From Pseudomonadota bacterium (GTDB lineage: Bacteria > Chloroflexota > Ktedonobacteria > Ktedonobacterales > JADMIN01), in the NCBI GenBank assembly GCA_021324535.1, contig JAJPIU010000199.1, forward strand, positions 1 through 37,322: 37,322 bases of DNA. Direction: 5' to 3'. Positions 7,447 through 14,444 of the stretch are shown piece by piece. The notes under the pieces are model-generated. The model was not told where the DNA came from. It was given only the letters and a program-made list of their open reading frames with translations, and did not search any database. Position numbers and translations under genes: made by a program. Each line of letters starts with the position of its first letter. Position 1 is the first letter of the stretch.

Positions 7447-9204
7447 CTACAGGCTTGATCCAGTTGGCGTCGCGGGCAAACCGGCCGCCTTGCGCAGCGA
7501 GGGCCATGCGGCCAGGATGTCACCGAGGCTGTTTGATTCGTAGCCCCAGCATGGCTCGTAGTAGTAGCAGCCGACCCAGTTGCGTGTCGCCGCGTGATTG
7601 AAGAACTCCAGCGCGTAGGCGATCATGAAGCAGTTGATCAGCGGATCGCGCGAGAGCACCGACGCCCACCAGTTATCGGCCGTCATCACGCCAGTGTTTT
7701 CGTTGATGCCCGACATGATCTGGCTGATGGTCATGGCGGGGAACGTGCAGGAATAGCCGCCGCAGGGAGGAACTGTTCCCTGGCTGGCGTCGAAATCGAG
7801 CACCTTCTGGCCAACCTGCTGGACGAGTTTTGTGTTGTTGGGATCGCCATACAGATCGGTAAAAGCATCCTTCAGCACATAGATCACCGAGAACTGGTTG
7901 CCATAGCCCAACTGCCAGAAGCTCGAATGGTCACAGTTTTCGATGTCGGTAAAGTAGTTTGTGCCGGGGCGCGTACCTTCGTTGGCGCAGTTACTATAGT
8001 TGATGTGGCCGCCGATCCCTTCGGCGTGTGTCCACCAGACAACCATCTCCGGCTCAATGCTCGCATGATATTGCGCGTCGGCGGCGTTTGCCCCTTCTAT
8101 CGCATAGGGCACCATAAAGACCAGGCGGTTCCACTCACCGCTAGAAATGGGCGAGGGCGGGCCGGGCCAGTCAAAGCCATACTTCGCTACATAGTGGCCG
8201 GGATCGGTCGTATCCGGCGCTACCAACGGCGTTGGCAGGGGTGTGGCGCCGCTGAACGCTCGCCATGCGCTGGAAAGTTGCCCCTCCACACGCGCCAGCC
8301 CTGTCGCGTTCACCAGCAGCCCCGTCGCCAGCACAATAATCAACAGCGCAATCAGCGCAACGCGACGTCGCTGGATGAAGTCGAACAGGCGAAAAGTAGG
8401 GCGCGCCAGCCGCCGACGCACCGGCAGCGGAATCAACCGTTGGGTGAGGTTGCGGCCGGGGATGAAGACGGTATCCAGCATCACCAGCGCCCGTGAGCGA
8501 TTGGGTTTGCGCGGCGCAAGGGCGCGTGGCTGGCTCTGCTCCATCACGGCGACCGCCAACTGAGGGCGCGCATGTTTGCCCGATTGCACGGGATGCTTGC
8601 CCGATTGTTCGCGTGGATCAGAGAGGCCGTTTCGTTGTAGACGCCCTTGTTTGCCCGTCTGCCGTCCTGACACACCTGGCTGGCTCTGATCGGGTCGCTG
8701 GCGCAATGGCCCCGCGTTTGACGCTGCCCGCAGACGAGGCGCCGACATGCGCGGATTGCTTGCCCCAGGATTGCTTCTGCCTGGGAAGTCGTCGTCCCAC
8801 TCGTCGGTATCGCCAGGGAGGTCTAACCCTTCGATGCCCTCGATGCCAGAGCGATTGTTCGCGGAGCGCTGCTGGCGTGGGCCGCCGACGCCTGGAGCGC
8901 CTGGAGCGCCTGGAGCGCCTGGGCTGCTCTGTGATGGCATTGCAGGTATGTTAGAGCGCGTGGGCAGATTGAGGAAGGGGTGGACAGTGAACTCGGTGTC
9001 CTCATCGGGAACGTCGTCATACTCACCATATTGATCATGGTGATCATATTGGTCGTATTCATTGTACTGTGCGGGCTGAGCGTCGCGTAGCAGGCGCCGG
9101 GCGGCCGGTTTTGAATTGGCGGCGCGCTGAGGGGTAAATGCGGAGGCCAGGCTTTTTCGCTTACCGCTTTCTTCCAAGGAATCATCAGACCGACGCCGTC
9201 CCAT
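7447..9204 (-). CDS. Single-pass membrane protein with disordered N-terminus and possible lysozyme-like domain
   Basis: 585 residues; ATG at 9204 with GGGAGG 8 bases upstream. Residues 1-275 are low complexity: a Tyr/Asp/Gln-rich stretch (NEYDQYDHHDQYGEYDD), three GAP triplets, and Arg/Gln/Ser-rich sequence. One transmembrane helix follows (about 278-300, VALIALLIIVLATGLLV), placing the C-terminal 280 residues outside. That part contains IEPEMVVWWTHAEG (Glu395), which resembles the xxPxLvxAixxxESG motif of soluble lytic transglycosylases. It also has about eight cysteines (NCANEG, ENCDHS, PPCGGYSC, GCYYYEPCW) suitable for disulfides. A wall-acting role is inferred from this motif only; no family is recognised over the full length. 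It is divergent from the PadR operon. Confidence 0.8.
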   Translation of the reverse strand: MGRRRSDDSLEESGKRKSLASAFTPQRAANSKPAARRLLRDAQPAQYNEYDQYDHHDQYGEYDDVPDEDTEFTVHPFLNLPTRSNIPAMPSQSSPGAPGAPGAPGVGGPRQQRSANNRSGIEGIEGLDLPGDTDEWDDDFPGRSNPGASNPRMSAPRLRAASNAGPLRQRPDQSQPGVSGRQTGKQGRLQRNGLSDPREQSGKHPVQSGKHARPQLAVAVMEQSQPRALAPRKPNRSRALVMLDTVFIPGRNLTQRLIPLPVRRRLARPTFRLFDFIQRRRVALIALLIIVLATGLLVNATGLARVEGQLSSAWRAFSGATPLPTPLVAPDTTDPGHYVAKYGFDWPGPPSPISSGEWNRLVFMVPYAIEGANAADAQYHASIEPEMVVWWTHAEGIGGHINYSNCANEGTRPGTNYFTDIENCDHSSFWQLGYGNQFSVIYVLKDAFTDLYGDPNNTKLVQQVGQKVLDFDASQGTVPPCGGYSCTFPAMTISQIMSGINENTGVMTADNWWASVLSRDPLINCFMIAYALEFFNHAATRNWVGCYYYEPCWGYESNSLGDILAAWPSLRKAAGLPATPTGSSL

Positions 9205-9247
9205 CGTGCGTCCCTCCCTTTACCGTTGTCTTTGCCATTCGTAGCCC

Positions 9248-9277
9248 ACTGTAGCGCGCCAGAGAGAGAAGTCGCAA
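9248..9277 (-). promoter_or_regulatory. Candidate promoter of the large membrane protein gene
   Basis: Read on the minus strand: TTGCGA (9277-9272), 18 bases, TACAGT (9253-9248), about 44 bases ahead of the start at 9204. Each box matches the sigma-70 consensus at four of six positions. Moderate support only. Confidence 0.35.
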
Positions 9278-9359
9278 GCGCGAGCCGCCTTTGCGGTACC
9301 AACGGGCTATCCCCTGGCAGGGGTCTTGAAGGAAATTGGGATCAAATTATTTCAGAGGG

Positions 9360-9388
9360 TTGACAATGAGCGTCCATCATGTTACTAT
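9360..9388 (+). promoter_or_regulatory. Strong sigma-70-type promoter of the PadR operon
   Basis: Perfect -35 TTGACA at 9360-9365, a 17-base spacer and TACTAT at 9383-9388, giving a start of transcription near 9395. This excludes the in-frame ATG at 9366 as translation start, because it lies inside the promoter. Confidence 0.75.
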
Positions 9389-9392
9389 ACCC

Positions 9393-9412
9393 ATATCGGT
9401 TATAGCCGACAT
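9393..9412. promoter_or_regulatory. Imperfect 20-bp palindrome, candidate PadR operator
   Basis: The 20 bases read the same as their reverse complement at 16 positions, with arms ATaTCGG and CCGAcAT. It sits directly on the expected transcription start of the PadR operon. PadR regulators commonly repress their own operons through such palindromes with ATxT/AxAT ends; binding here is inference. Confidence 0.55.
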
Positions 9413-9440
9413 GGTAAACACGAGTAGAAAAGCGATAGCT

Positions 9441-9887
9441 ATGGAAGAACATCCTGCACAACAACCGGACGCGCGGAAAACGCAGAACGCGGAGACGCCC
9501 GACCCTGAGGCGCTCTTGCCGCTCACTCCGGCGGTATTTCATATTTTGCTGGCGCTGGCGGACGGTGAGCGCCACGGATATAGCATCATGCGAGAGATCG
9601 AACACTTCACCAGTGGGCAGGTACGGCTTGGGCCAACCACACTCTATCGCTCGATCAAGCAGATGCTTGCGGCGGGGCTGATCGAAGAACTCGATGAGCG
9701 GCCCGATCCCGCGCTCGACGACGAACGTCGTCGCTATTACCGGCTGACGACATTTGGGCGGCGTGTGGCCCTGGCGGAATCCGCGCGGCTCGATCACCTG
9801 GTGGCTATTGCGCAGGCCAAACGCAGCCGCCTGAGCCTCGCGTCGGATACGCTTGCTGGTTCTCAGCTATCACAGGGAGGAGCCTAG
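9441..9887 (+). CDS. PadR family transcriptional regulator
   Basis: 148 residues from ATG 9441; earlier in-frame ATGs lie within the promoter (9366) or the operator (9411). After a 25-residue polar leader comes the PadR winged helix: LTPAVFHILLALADGERHGYSIMREIE, then LGPTTLYRSIKQMLAAGLIEEL (recognition helix with the conserved TLYR), then RRRYYRLTTFGRR (the wing). PadR proteins are small repressors that often control adjacent multidrug or ABC export genes, responding to toxic small molecules. It is the first gene of a five-gene cluster; the next gene starts at the base after its stop codon. No strong Shine-Dalgarno precedes 9441, so the exact start is less sure than the family. Confidence 0.9.
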   Translation: MEEHPAQQPDARKTQNAETPDPEALLPLTPAVFHILLALADGERHGYSIMREIEHFTSGQVRLGPTTLYRSIKQMLAAGLIEELDERPDPALDDERRRYYRLTTFGRRVALAESARLDHLVAIAQAKRSRLSLASDTLAGSQLSQGGA

Positions 9888-10898
9888 ATGCGGATGACCG
9901 GACGATCAACTACCAACATGCCTGTGTGTGTTCGGATGACCGTTGGCGCCTATCGCGCGCTGCTGCGCCTCTGCCCGCGTGACCTGCGCCTGGGATACAG
10001 CGAGGATATGGCGCAGGTGTTTCGCCAGGTCTGCCGCGACGCCTACGCCAGCCAGGGCGCATGGGGCGTGATGCGATTGTGGGCGCCCACTCTTGGCGAT
10101 CTTATCGTTGGAGCGACGGCTGAATATTTCACGGTGTTGACATTCCTCTGGAAGGAGTTTTGGATGACCAATCGTCTGCGCGCCTCCGCCATTACGGTGT
10201 TTTGCGCCTATATCGCCTTTGTGGTGGCCGGGATGGGCTACCAGAAGATGACCGAAGATGTGATTCAATCGGGTATACAGGACGCTCACCCTGCCCTTTC
10301 AGGTTCTTTTTTGCTCATAGAGATTGGAGCAGTGGTTGCGCTACTCGCCGTGCTCATCGGCGGTCTGCCTGTCGCCTTCGCTGCTGTACGCTATGGCTTT
10401 TCCACACGTCGCCTGAGCATTCCAGCCCTGTTTGTCGTGCCGCCGCTCGCTTTCGCCGCGCTTGTCGGCTATGTGCATCTCGTAGGAGCATTGCATCTAC
10501 GCCATCCGGTAAACTCTGGCCCATCGGTGGTTGAGATCAAGTATGGCTTTGGCCTGCTTGCACTTTTCATTCTGGGAGCCATTGCCAGCGCATGGGCGGT
10601 TTCAGCCGCCATCGCGCGAGCACAACTCGGCGACGGTCTCGTTCGCTTTACACGCTGGCCAGCCATCGTGACGACGCTGGCGATGGGTGTGATGTTCGTG
10701 GCGACGCTCGTTTGGAGTGTGGGCATGATGCTCTATGCGCCAAAGCTATTCAACGGTAACGATGGCGCCTTTGCCACCAGCACCCAACTCAGTTTGCTGC
10801 CCATTGTGGTTGTGATGGGCGTCGCGACTATCGTTGCGGCGGTTGGGCTGGCGCGTGGGTCTACGCCACGCGGGCAGACGGCTGTGAGCGTCGCTTGA
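9888..10898 (+). CDS. Multi-pass membrane protein with permease-prefix-like N-terminus
   Basis: 336 residues; ATG directly abuts the padR stop codon, with GGGAGGAG at 9875-9882 inside the end of padR. The first 75 or so residues (YRALLRLCPRDLRLGYSEDMAQVF then a helix to WAPTLGDLIVGATAEYF) resemble the short permease-prefix domains found on membrane proteins next to PadR regulators. About six transmembrane helices follow. No catalytic motif is seen. Its position between PadR and an ABC ATPase suggests a partner or target of that transporter or a stress-sensing membrane protein; this is inference. The stop overlaps the start of the next gene (TGATG), implying translational coupling. Confidence 0.8.
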   Translation: MRMTGRSTTNMPVCVRMTVGAYRALLRLCPRDLRLGYSEDMAQVFRQVCRDAYASQGAWGVMRLWAPTLGDLIVGATAEYFTVLTFLWKEFWMTNRLRASAITVFCAYIAFVVAGMGYQKMTEDVIQSGIQDAHPALSGSFLLIEIGAVVALLAVLIGGLPVAFAAVRYGFSTRRLSIPALFVVPPLAFAALVGYVHLVGALHLRHPVNSGPSVVEIKYGFGLLALFILGAIASAWAVSAAIARAQLGDGLVRFTRWPAIVTTLAMGVMFVATLVWSVGMMLYAPKLFNGNDGAFATSTQLSLLPIVVVMGVATIVAAVGLARGSTPRGQTAVSVA

Positions 10899-11932
10899 TG
10901 CCCTTGCGATTGAAGCTGAGCGCCTGTCTGGCCGCTGCGCTGGCGGTGGTGTTCAGTGAGTTCTGGCAATTTGCCAAGCATCAGCCCGTGTTGGGAAACA
11001 TCAACCCATTCGCGAATGACCCCTACGACGCAATTGGCTCGTTTGCCGTGTTGTTCGCCGGAGCAGCTCTTCTGCTTTTGCTTCTGCGCGCGTTTCGGCT
11101 CTATGCGCCAGGCGAAACGACCGTAGCGCAGCAATCGCTGCTCGTGCGAACCAGCTACGCGACCTGTATAGCCGCAGCGGCTACCCTCGTCGCAGACGCC
11201 ATTGCCCTGCTCAGGCATCTTGCCATGTGGAGCGGGACGATGGCGGGCCACGAGCTAGCCGCGCTAGTGGGTGGAATGGCGCTGCTCACTCTGCTGGTAG
11301 GCTGTGTCGTCTATGCTACGGCAAGGACAATTCCAAGGCCATCCCGTCAGCCAGGACGCAATCCAGCAACGCGCTGGCTTGTCGCAGTTGGCGTCTCTCT
11401 GCTGGCAATAGTCATTCTGGCTCTCTATCCTGAAGGCTGGACGAATGTCGAGGCGACAGAACTGCTGACGGTGCTCATCGCGACCGCGCTGCTGTTTGCG
11501 GTGATGCGGGCCTGGGTGATTGCTCTCGCGCCCATACCAGAAGCGCCCTATGAGGATGTCATTGATGACCTAATAGCGATCTACCGCTGGCTCAGAGCGC
11601 ATATCGGCGTTCTCGGCCTGGCGCTGGTTCCCTTGGAAAAGATTGTCAGATCGCATGCTTTCCACCTGCTTGCGGGCTGGCTGAATCCGCGCCGGTATCC
11701 CTACAGCATTGTGCTGGTGTCGCTGGGCGTCGGCGCGTTGCTAGCTATCTCAGAGGCGGTTGGTGATCCCGGCCCCGTCACGTTTGCGCTTCACCGCTTT
11801 GCCATCTTTGTGGGCCTCGGTGGCGGCGGAATCGTGATTGGCTATCTCTTCCTGGCGAAGCCACTTGGGATATTCCGGCGCGAGGCGCAAGCCGCTGTCA
11901 CGGCTACTGAACCATCACTGAAGAAAGGATGA
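10898..11932 (+). CDS. Multi-pass membrane protein, unknown function
   Basis: 344 residues. I use ATG 10898, which overlaps the previous stop codon (TGATG); a TTG one codon earlier is in frame but less likely. About eight hydrophobic helices are seen, starting with LSACLAAALAVVFSEFW and ending with FAIFVGLGGGGIVIGYLFLA. A soluble loop (IPEAPYEDVIDDLIAIYRWLRAHIG) lies after helix 6. No family is recognised. Tight coupling with its neighbours makes it a likely component of the PadR/ABC system rather than a stand-alone gene. Confidence 0.78.
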   Translation: MPLRLKLSACLAAALAVVFSEFWQFAKHQPVLGNINPFANDPYDAIGSFAVLFAGAALLLLLLRAFRLYAPGETTVAQQSLLVRTSYATCIAAAATLVADAIALLRHLAMWSGTMAGHELAALVGGMALLTLLVGCVVYATARTIPRPSRQPGRNPATRWLVAVGVSLLAIVILALYPEGWTNVEATELLTVLIATALLFAVMRAWVIALAPIPEAPYEDVIDDLIAIYRWLRAHIGVLGLALVPLEKIVRSHAFHLLAGWLNPRRYPYSIVLVSLGVGALLAISEAVGDPGPVTFALHRFAIFVGLGGGGIVIGYLFLAKPLGIFRREAQAAVTATEPSLKKG

Positions 11933-11941
11933 GGATATACC

Positions 11942-12907
11942 ATGCTTCCTACACCTGTGAACACGCCGACACATGCGTCCCGCGTTGCGCCAGCAGATGC
12001 AGTCGCGCTACGCATCAATCATCTGAGCAAACGCTACGGTGAGCGACTGGCCGTCAACGACCTCACGTTGGAGGTGAAGAGAGGCGAGATCGTCGGTTTC
12101 CTGGGGCCAAATGGCGCGGGCAAGACGACCACCATCCGTATGTGCCTGGGGCTGATTGCGCCAACCTCTGGCAGTGTCGAGATTCTTGGCCGAGAGGTGG
12201 CGCAGCATGGCATAGCGGGCGCGTCTCTGCTGGCGCGCGTGGGGGCGCTTGTCGAGCAGCCTGCTTTGTATCCCTATATGACCGGACGCGACAACCTGCG
12301 CGCCATCGGTTTTCCGCTTGGCAGCGCGTCCGAGGCGCGCATAGACACCGTGTTGGATGAGGTGGGCTTGCGCGGACGGGATCACGACCGAGTGAAGACC
12401 TATTCGCTTGGCATGAAACAACGCCTGGGTGTGGCTATGGCGTTGCTGCAAGACCCCGATCTGGTGATCCTCGACGAACCGGCCAATGGGCTTGATCCGG
12501 CGGGCATCGTCGAGATGCGCGACCTGCTGCGGCGGCTGGTGGCAGCCAACAAAGCGATCTTCCTTTCGAGCCATGTGCTGGGCGAGGTGCAACAAATCTG
12601 CACGCGCGTTGCCATCATCAACCACGGACGGCTGATCACCGAATCCAGCGTGGAGGCGCTGACCACTGCGCATGGCGAATACGCCGTGACGGTTGATCGC
12701 CCACAGGAGGCGCTTGCGCTGATCCACGCGCAGCCCTGGGGACATGGCGCCCGCCTGGATGGCGACCGGCAACTCGTGACGCCCGCGCCCGACGGCGACA
12801 GTGGCGCACTCAATCGCTTCCTCGTCACGGCTGGCTATACGCCGACTGCCATCACTCCCTATGCGCAAGACCTTGAAGCCATCTTCTTGCGCCTGACAGG
12901 TGAGTAG
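11942..12907 (+). CDS. ABC transporter ATP-binding protein
   Basis: 321 residues; ATG at 11942 with GAGGAT just upstream, 9 bases after the previous stop. All motor motifs are present: Walker A GPNGAGKTT from residue 55, signature YSLGMKQRLGVAMALL, and Walker B LVILDEPANGLDP, with the switch His in LSSHVLGEV. The signature reads SLGMK rather than LSGGQ, which is common in DrrA/CcmA-type drug and antibiotic exporters. The C-terminal 80 residues form the accessory domain usual for that group. It should pair with the permease at 13085; the PadR regulator suggests inducible export of a toxic compound or membrane-stress relief. Confidence 0.93.
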   Translation: MLPTPVNTPTHASRVAPADAVALRINHLSKRYGERLAVNDLTLEVKRGEIVGFLGPNGAGKTTTIRMCLGLIAPTSGSVEILGREVAQHGIAGASLLARVGALVEQPALYPYMTGRDNLRAIGFPLGSASEARIDTVLDEVGLRGRDHDRVKTYSLGMKQRLGVAMALLQDPDLVILDEPANGLDPAGIVEMRDLLRRLVAANKAIFLSSHVLGEVQQICTRVAIINHGRLITESSVEALTTAHGEYAVTVDRPQEALALIHAQPWGHGARLDGDRQLVTPAPDGDSGALNRFLVTAGYTPTAITPYAQDLEAIFLRLTGE

Positions 12908-12929
12908 CCTATGGTGGGCGCGCCAACGT

Positions 12930-12970
12930 GCGCCTTGGCGCTTCGCCACGAAGGCCGCCTTCGAGGCCTC
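12930..12970. repeat. Intergenic hairpin repeat, same family as in the nuoM-nuoN spacer
   Basis: The 177-base gap between the ABC ATPase and permease contains GCGCC/GGCGC around TT (12930-12941), CGAAGG/CCTTCG around CCG (12949-12963), and the 27-bp element 12944-12970. The last matches 2317-2343 at 23 of 27 bases, in the same orientation relative to the surrounding operon. As RNA it would separate the ATPase and permease cistrons. Confidence 0.7.
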
Positions 12971-13084
12971 TCGCAACAAAGGGAATCGTGGCGGACAAGC
13001 GCGTCCCTTACAACGGCAGCAGATCAAGTAGCGCCCGCCATACCATATCTGAATCTGAACTCACACTTCTTTAGGAGGATCACT

Positions 13085-14038
13085 ATGTCTCTTGCGATTA
13101 CTACCACGCAGGCTTCATCGGCTACTCAGGCGCGCGCTCACTTCTGGGGCGTCTTCGTCGGCGAGTTGTTCAAGATCACACGGCTGCGCATTGCCTGGGT
13201 AGTGCTGGGTATCTACACGCTGTTCATCGTCGGCGGACAGTTGTTGCTGGCGTCGGGCGCCAAAAACACAAGTGAGCTGGCGAGCGATCCACTTGGATCA
13301 TTGTACAGAGTCATGAACGGCGACATGGCGCTGGTACGCATCTTCAGCGGTATCTTTCTGCTGATCCTGGCCGCACATGTGGTGGGGCTGGAATATCAAC
13401 TTGGGGTGATTCGCATCTTGCTGGGGCGCGGCGTAGGAAGGCTGCAACTGTTGGGAGCAAAGGTCTTGGCGCTGGCGGTCGTGGCGCTTGTCGTGACGCT
13501 ATTCGAGCTTGCTGTTGAAGCGGTGGGCGCAGCAGTGATCGTGTTGGCGCAAGCAAATGGCCACAATCCCTGGCAGGCGCTCAACGCTGCGTTCTGGCAG
13601 AATACAGGGCTGTATTTCGTCTGTGTACTGATTAGCATGGGGGCGACGCTGCTGCTGGGCGTGGCGGCCTCCGTGGTGGGGCGATCGCTGGCGGTTGGGC
13701 TGACGGTTGGGCTGAGCTGGTTCGCGGTGGATAACCTGGCAACAATTGCGCTCTCCCTCCTCTCTCAGTTTACCCATAGTGACTTCTGGCTCAAAGTCTC
13801 CGGCTTCCTGCTCGGCCTGCTGCTCAACCGTCTTCCTGATTATGTCGTGCCTTCCTGGCAAGACACCATCCAGACGGCGCATGGAACCGTCACCGTTACC
13901 AATACGGTCTCCGGCTTTGGCATTCAACCGCTGACGACTGTGAGCGAGACGCAGGCGCTGCTGGTCATCCTGGCGTACTGTGTCGTCTTCGCGGTGGTCG
14001 CCGTCACGCTTACTGTGCGGCGCGACGTGCAGGAGTGA
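13085..14038 (+). CDS. ABC-2 type transporter permease
   Basis: 317 residues from ATG 13085, chosen for the strong AGGAGG at 13073-13078; the longer frame from 12911 would read through the intergenic repeat. The profile is typical of ABC-2 permeases: a cytoplasmic start, FFKI-like segment (FVGELFKITRLRIAWVVLGIYTLF), an extracellular loop, then about five more helices ending in LLVILAYCVVFAVVAVTLTVRRDVQE, where the basic end stays inside. It forms the membrane half of the exporter with the ATPase at 11942. It is the last gene of the PadR operon; only 7 bases separate it from the convergent ridA remnant. Confidence 0.85.
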   Translation: MSLAITTTQASSATQARAHFWGVFVGELFKITRLRIAWVVLGIYTLFIVGGQLLLASGAKNTSELASDPLGSLYRVMNGDMALVRIFSGIFLLILAAHVVGLEYQLGVIRILLGRGVGRLQLLGAKVLALAVVALVVTLFELAVEAVGAAVIVLAQANGHNPWQALNAAFWQNTGLYFVCVLISMGATLLLGVAASVVGRSLAVGLTVGLSWFAVDNLATIALSLLSQFTHSDFWLKVSGFLLGLLLNRLPDYVVPSWQDTIQTAHGTVTVTNTVSGFGIQPLTTVSETQALLVILAYCVVFAVVAVTLTVRRDVQE

Positions 14039-14045
14039 CAGACGC

Positions 14046-14434
14046 TCAGTCGTCTATCACCGCCTCCACCTCGATCTCAACCAGCATCGTCGAATCGAGC
14101 AGGCGGCTGACCTGCGCCATCGTCGCGCCGGGGCGTATCGCGCCGAAGAACTCCTGGTGGGCACGGCCAGCCTCCTGCTAGTCGTCAATGTTGGTCACAT
14201 ACATGCGTATTCGCACAACGTGCCGAAGTTCCGCGCCTGCCTCATGCAGCGCCGCCTCGATCTTGCGTAGCGCGGCGAACGCCTGGGCATAGGGATCGCC
14301 TTCGCCGATCACCCTACCCTCGGCGTCGGTTCCCGTCGTCCCTGCCACAAACACCAGCGTACCGACGCGCGCCGCCCGCGAATAGCCCACACCGGCTCCC
14401 ACGGCGACCCCGAACTGATGATCTGCCGCGTCAT
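14046..14434 (-). pseudogene. RidA (YjgF/UK114) family gene with frameshift and amber stop
   Basis: The ATG at 14434 has a good ribosome-binding site (AAGGAG, 14446-14441) and begins MTRQIISSGSPWEP, a normal RidA start. One base is then missing near 14390-14392 (the V-V-G-Y-S-R-A motif continues only in the next frame). At 14180-14178 a TAG interrupts NIDD/QEAGRAHQEFFGAIRPGATM, where the family usually has Trp (TGG). After the TAG the frame runs 44 more sense codons in good RidA sequence to a TGA at 14048-14046. With one base restored the gene would be 129 residues, the normal size. RidA deaminates reactive enamine/imine intermediates. Two independent lesions favour a real pseudogene over a single base-calling error. 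Confidence 0.85.
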
Positions 14435-14444
14435 ATGTTTCTCC

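Noticed and set aside
7594-8496. 300-residue plus-strand ORF opposite the large membrane protein gene
   Set aside because: Shadow frame with Arg/His-rich, motif-free sequence; the minus frame has a ribosome-binding site and a clear membrane helix.
8893-8922. Triplet GAP repeats suggestive of a collagen-like domain
   Set aside because: Only three GAP units in a disordered region; far too short for a triple helix.
12008-13027. 339-residue minus-strand ORF opposite the ABC ATPase
   Set aside because: Long only because of codon bias on the true strand, where all ABC motifs are found; no recognisable protein.
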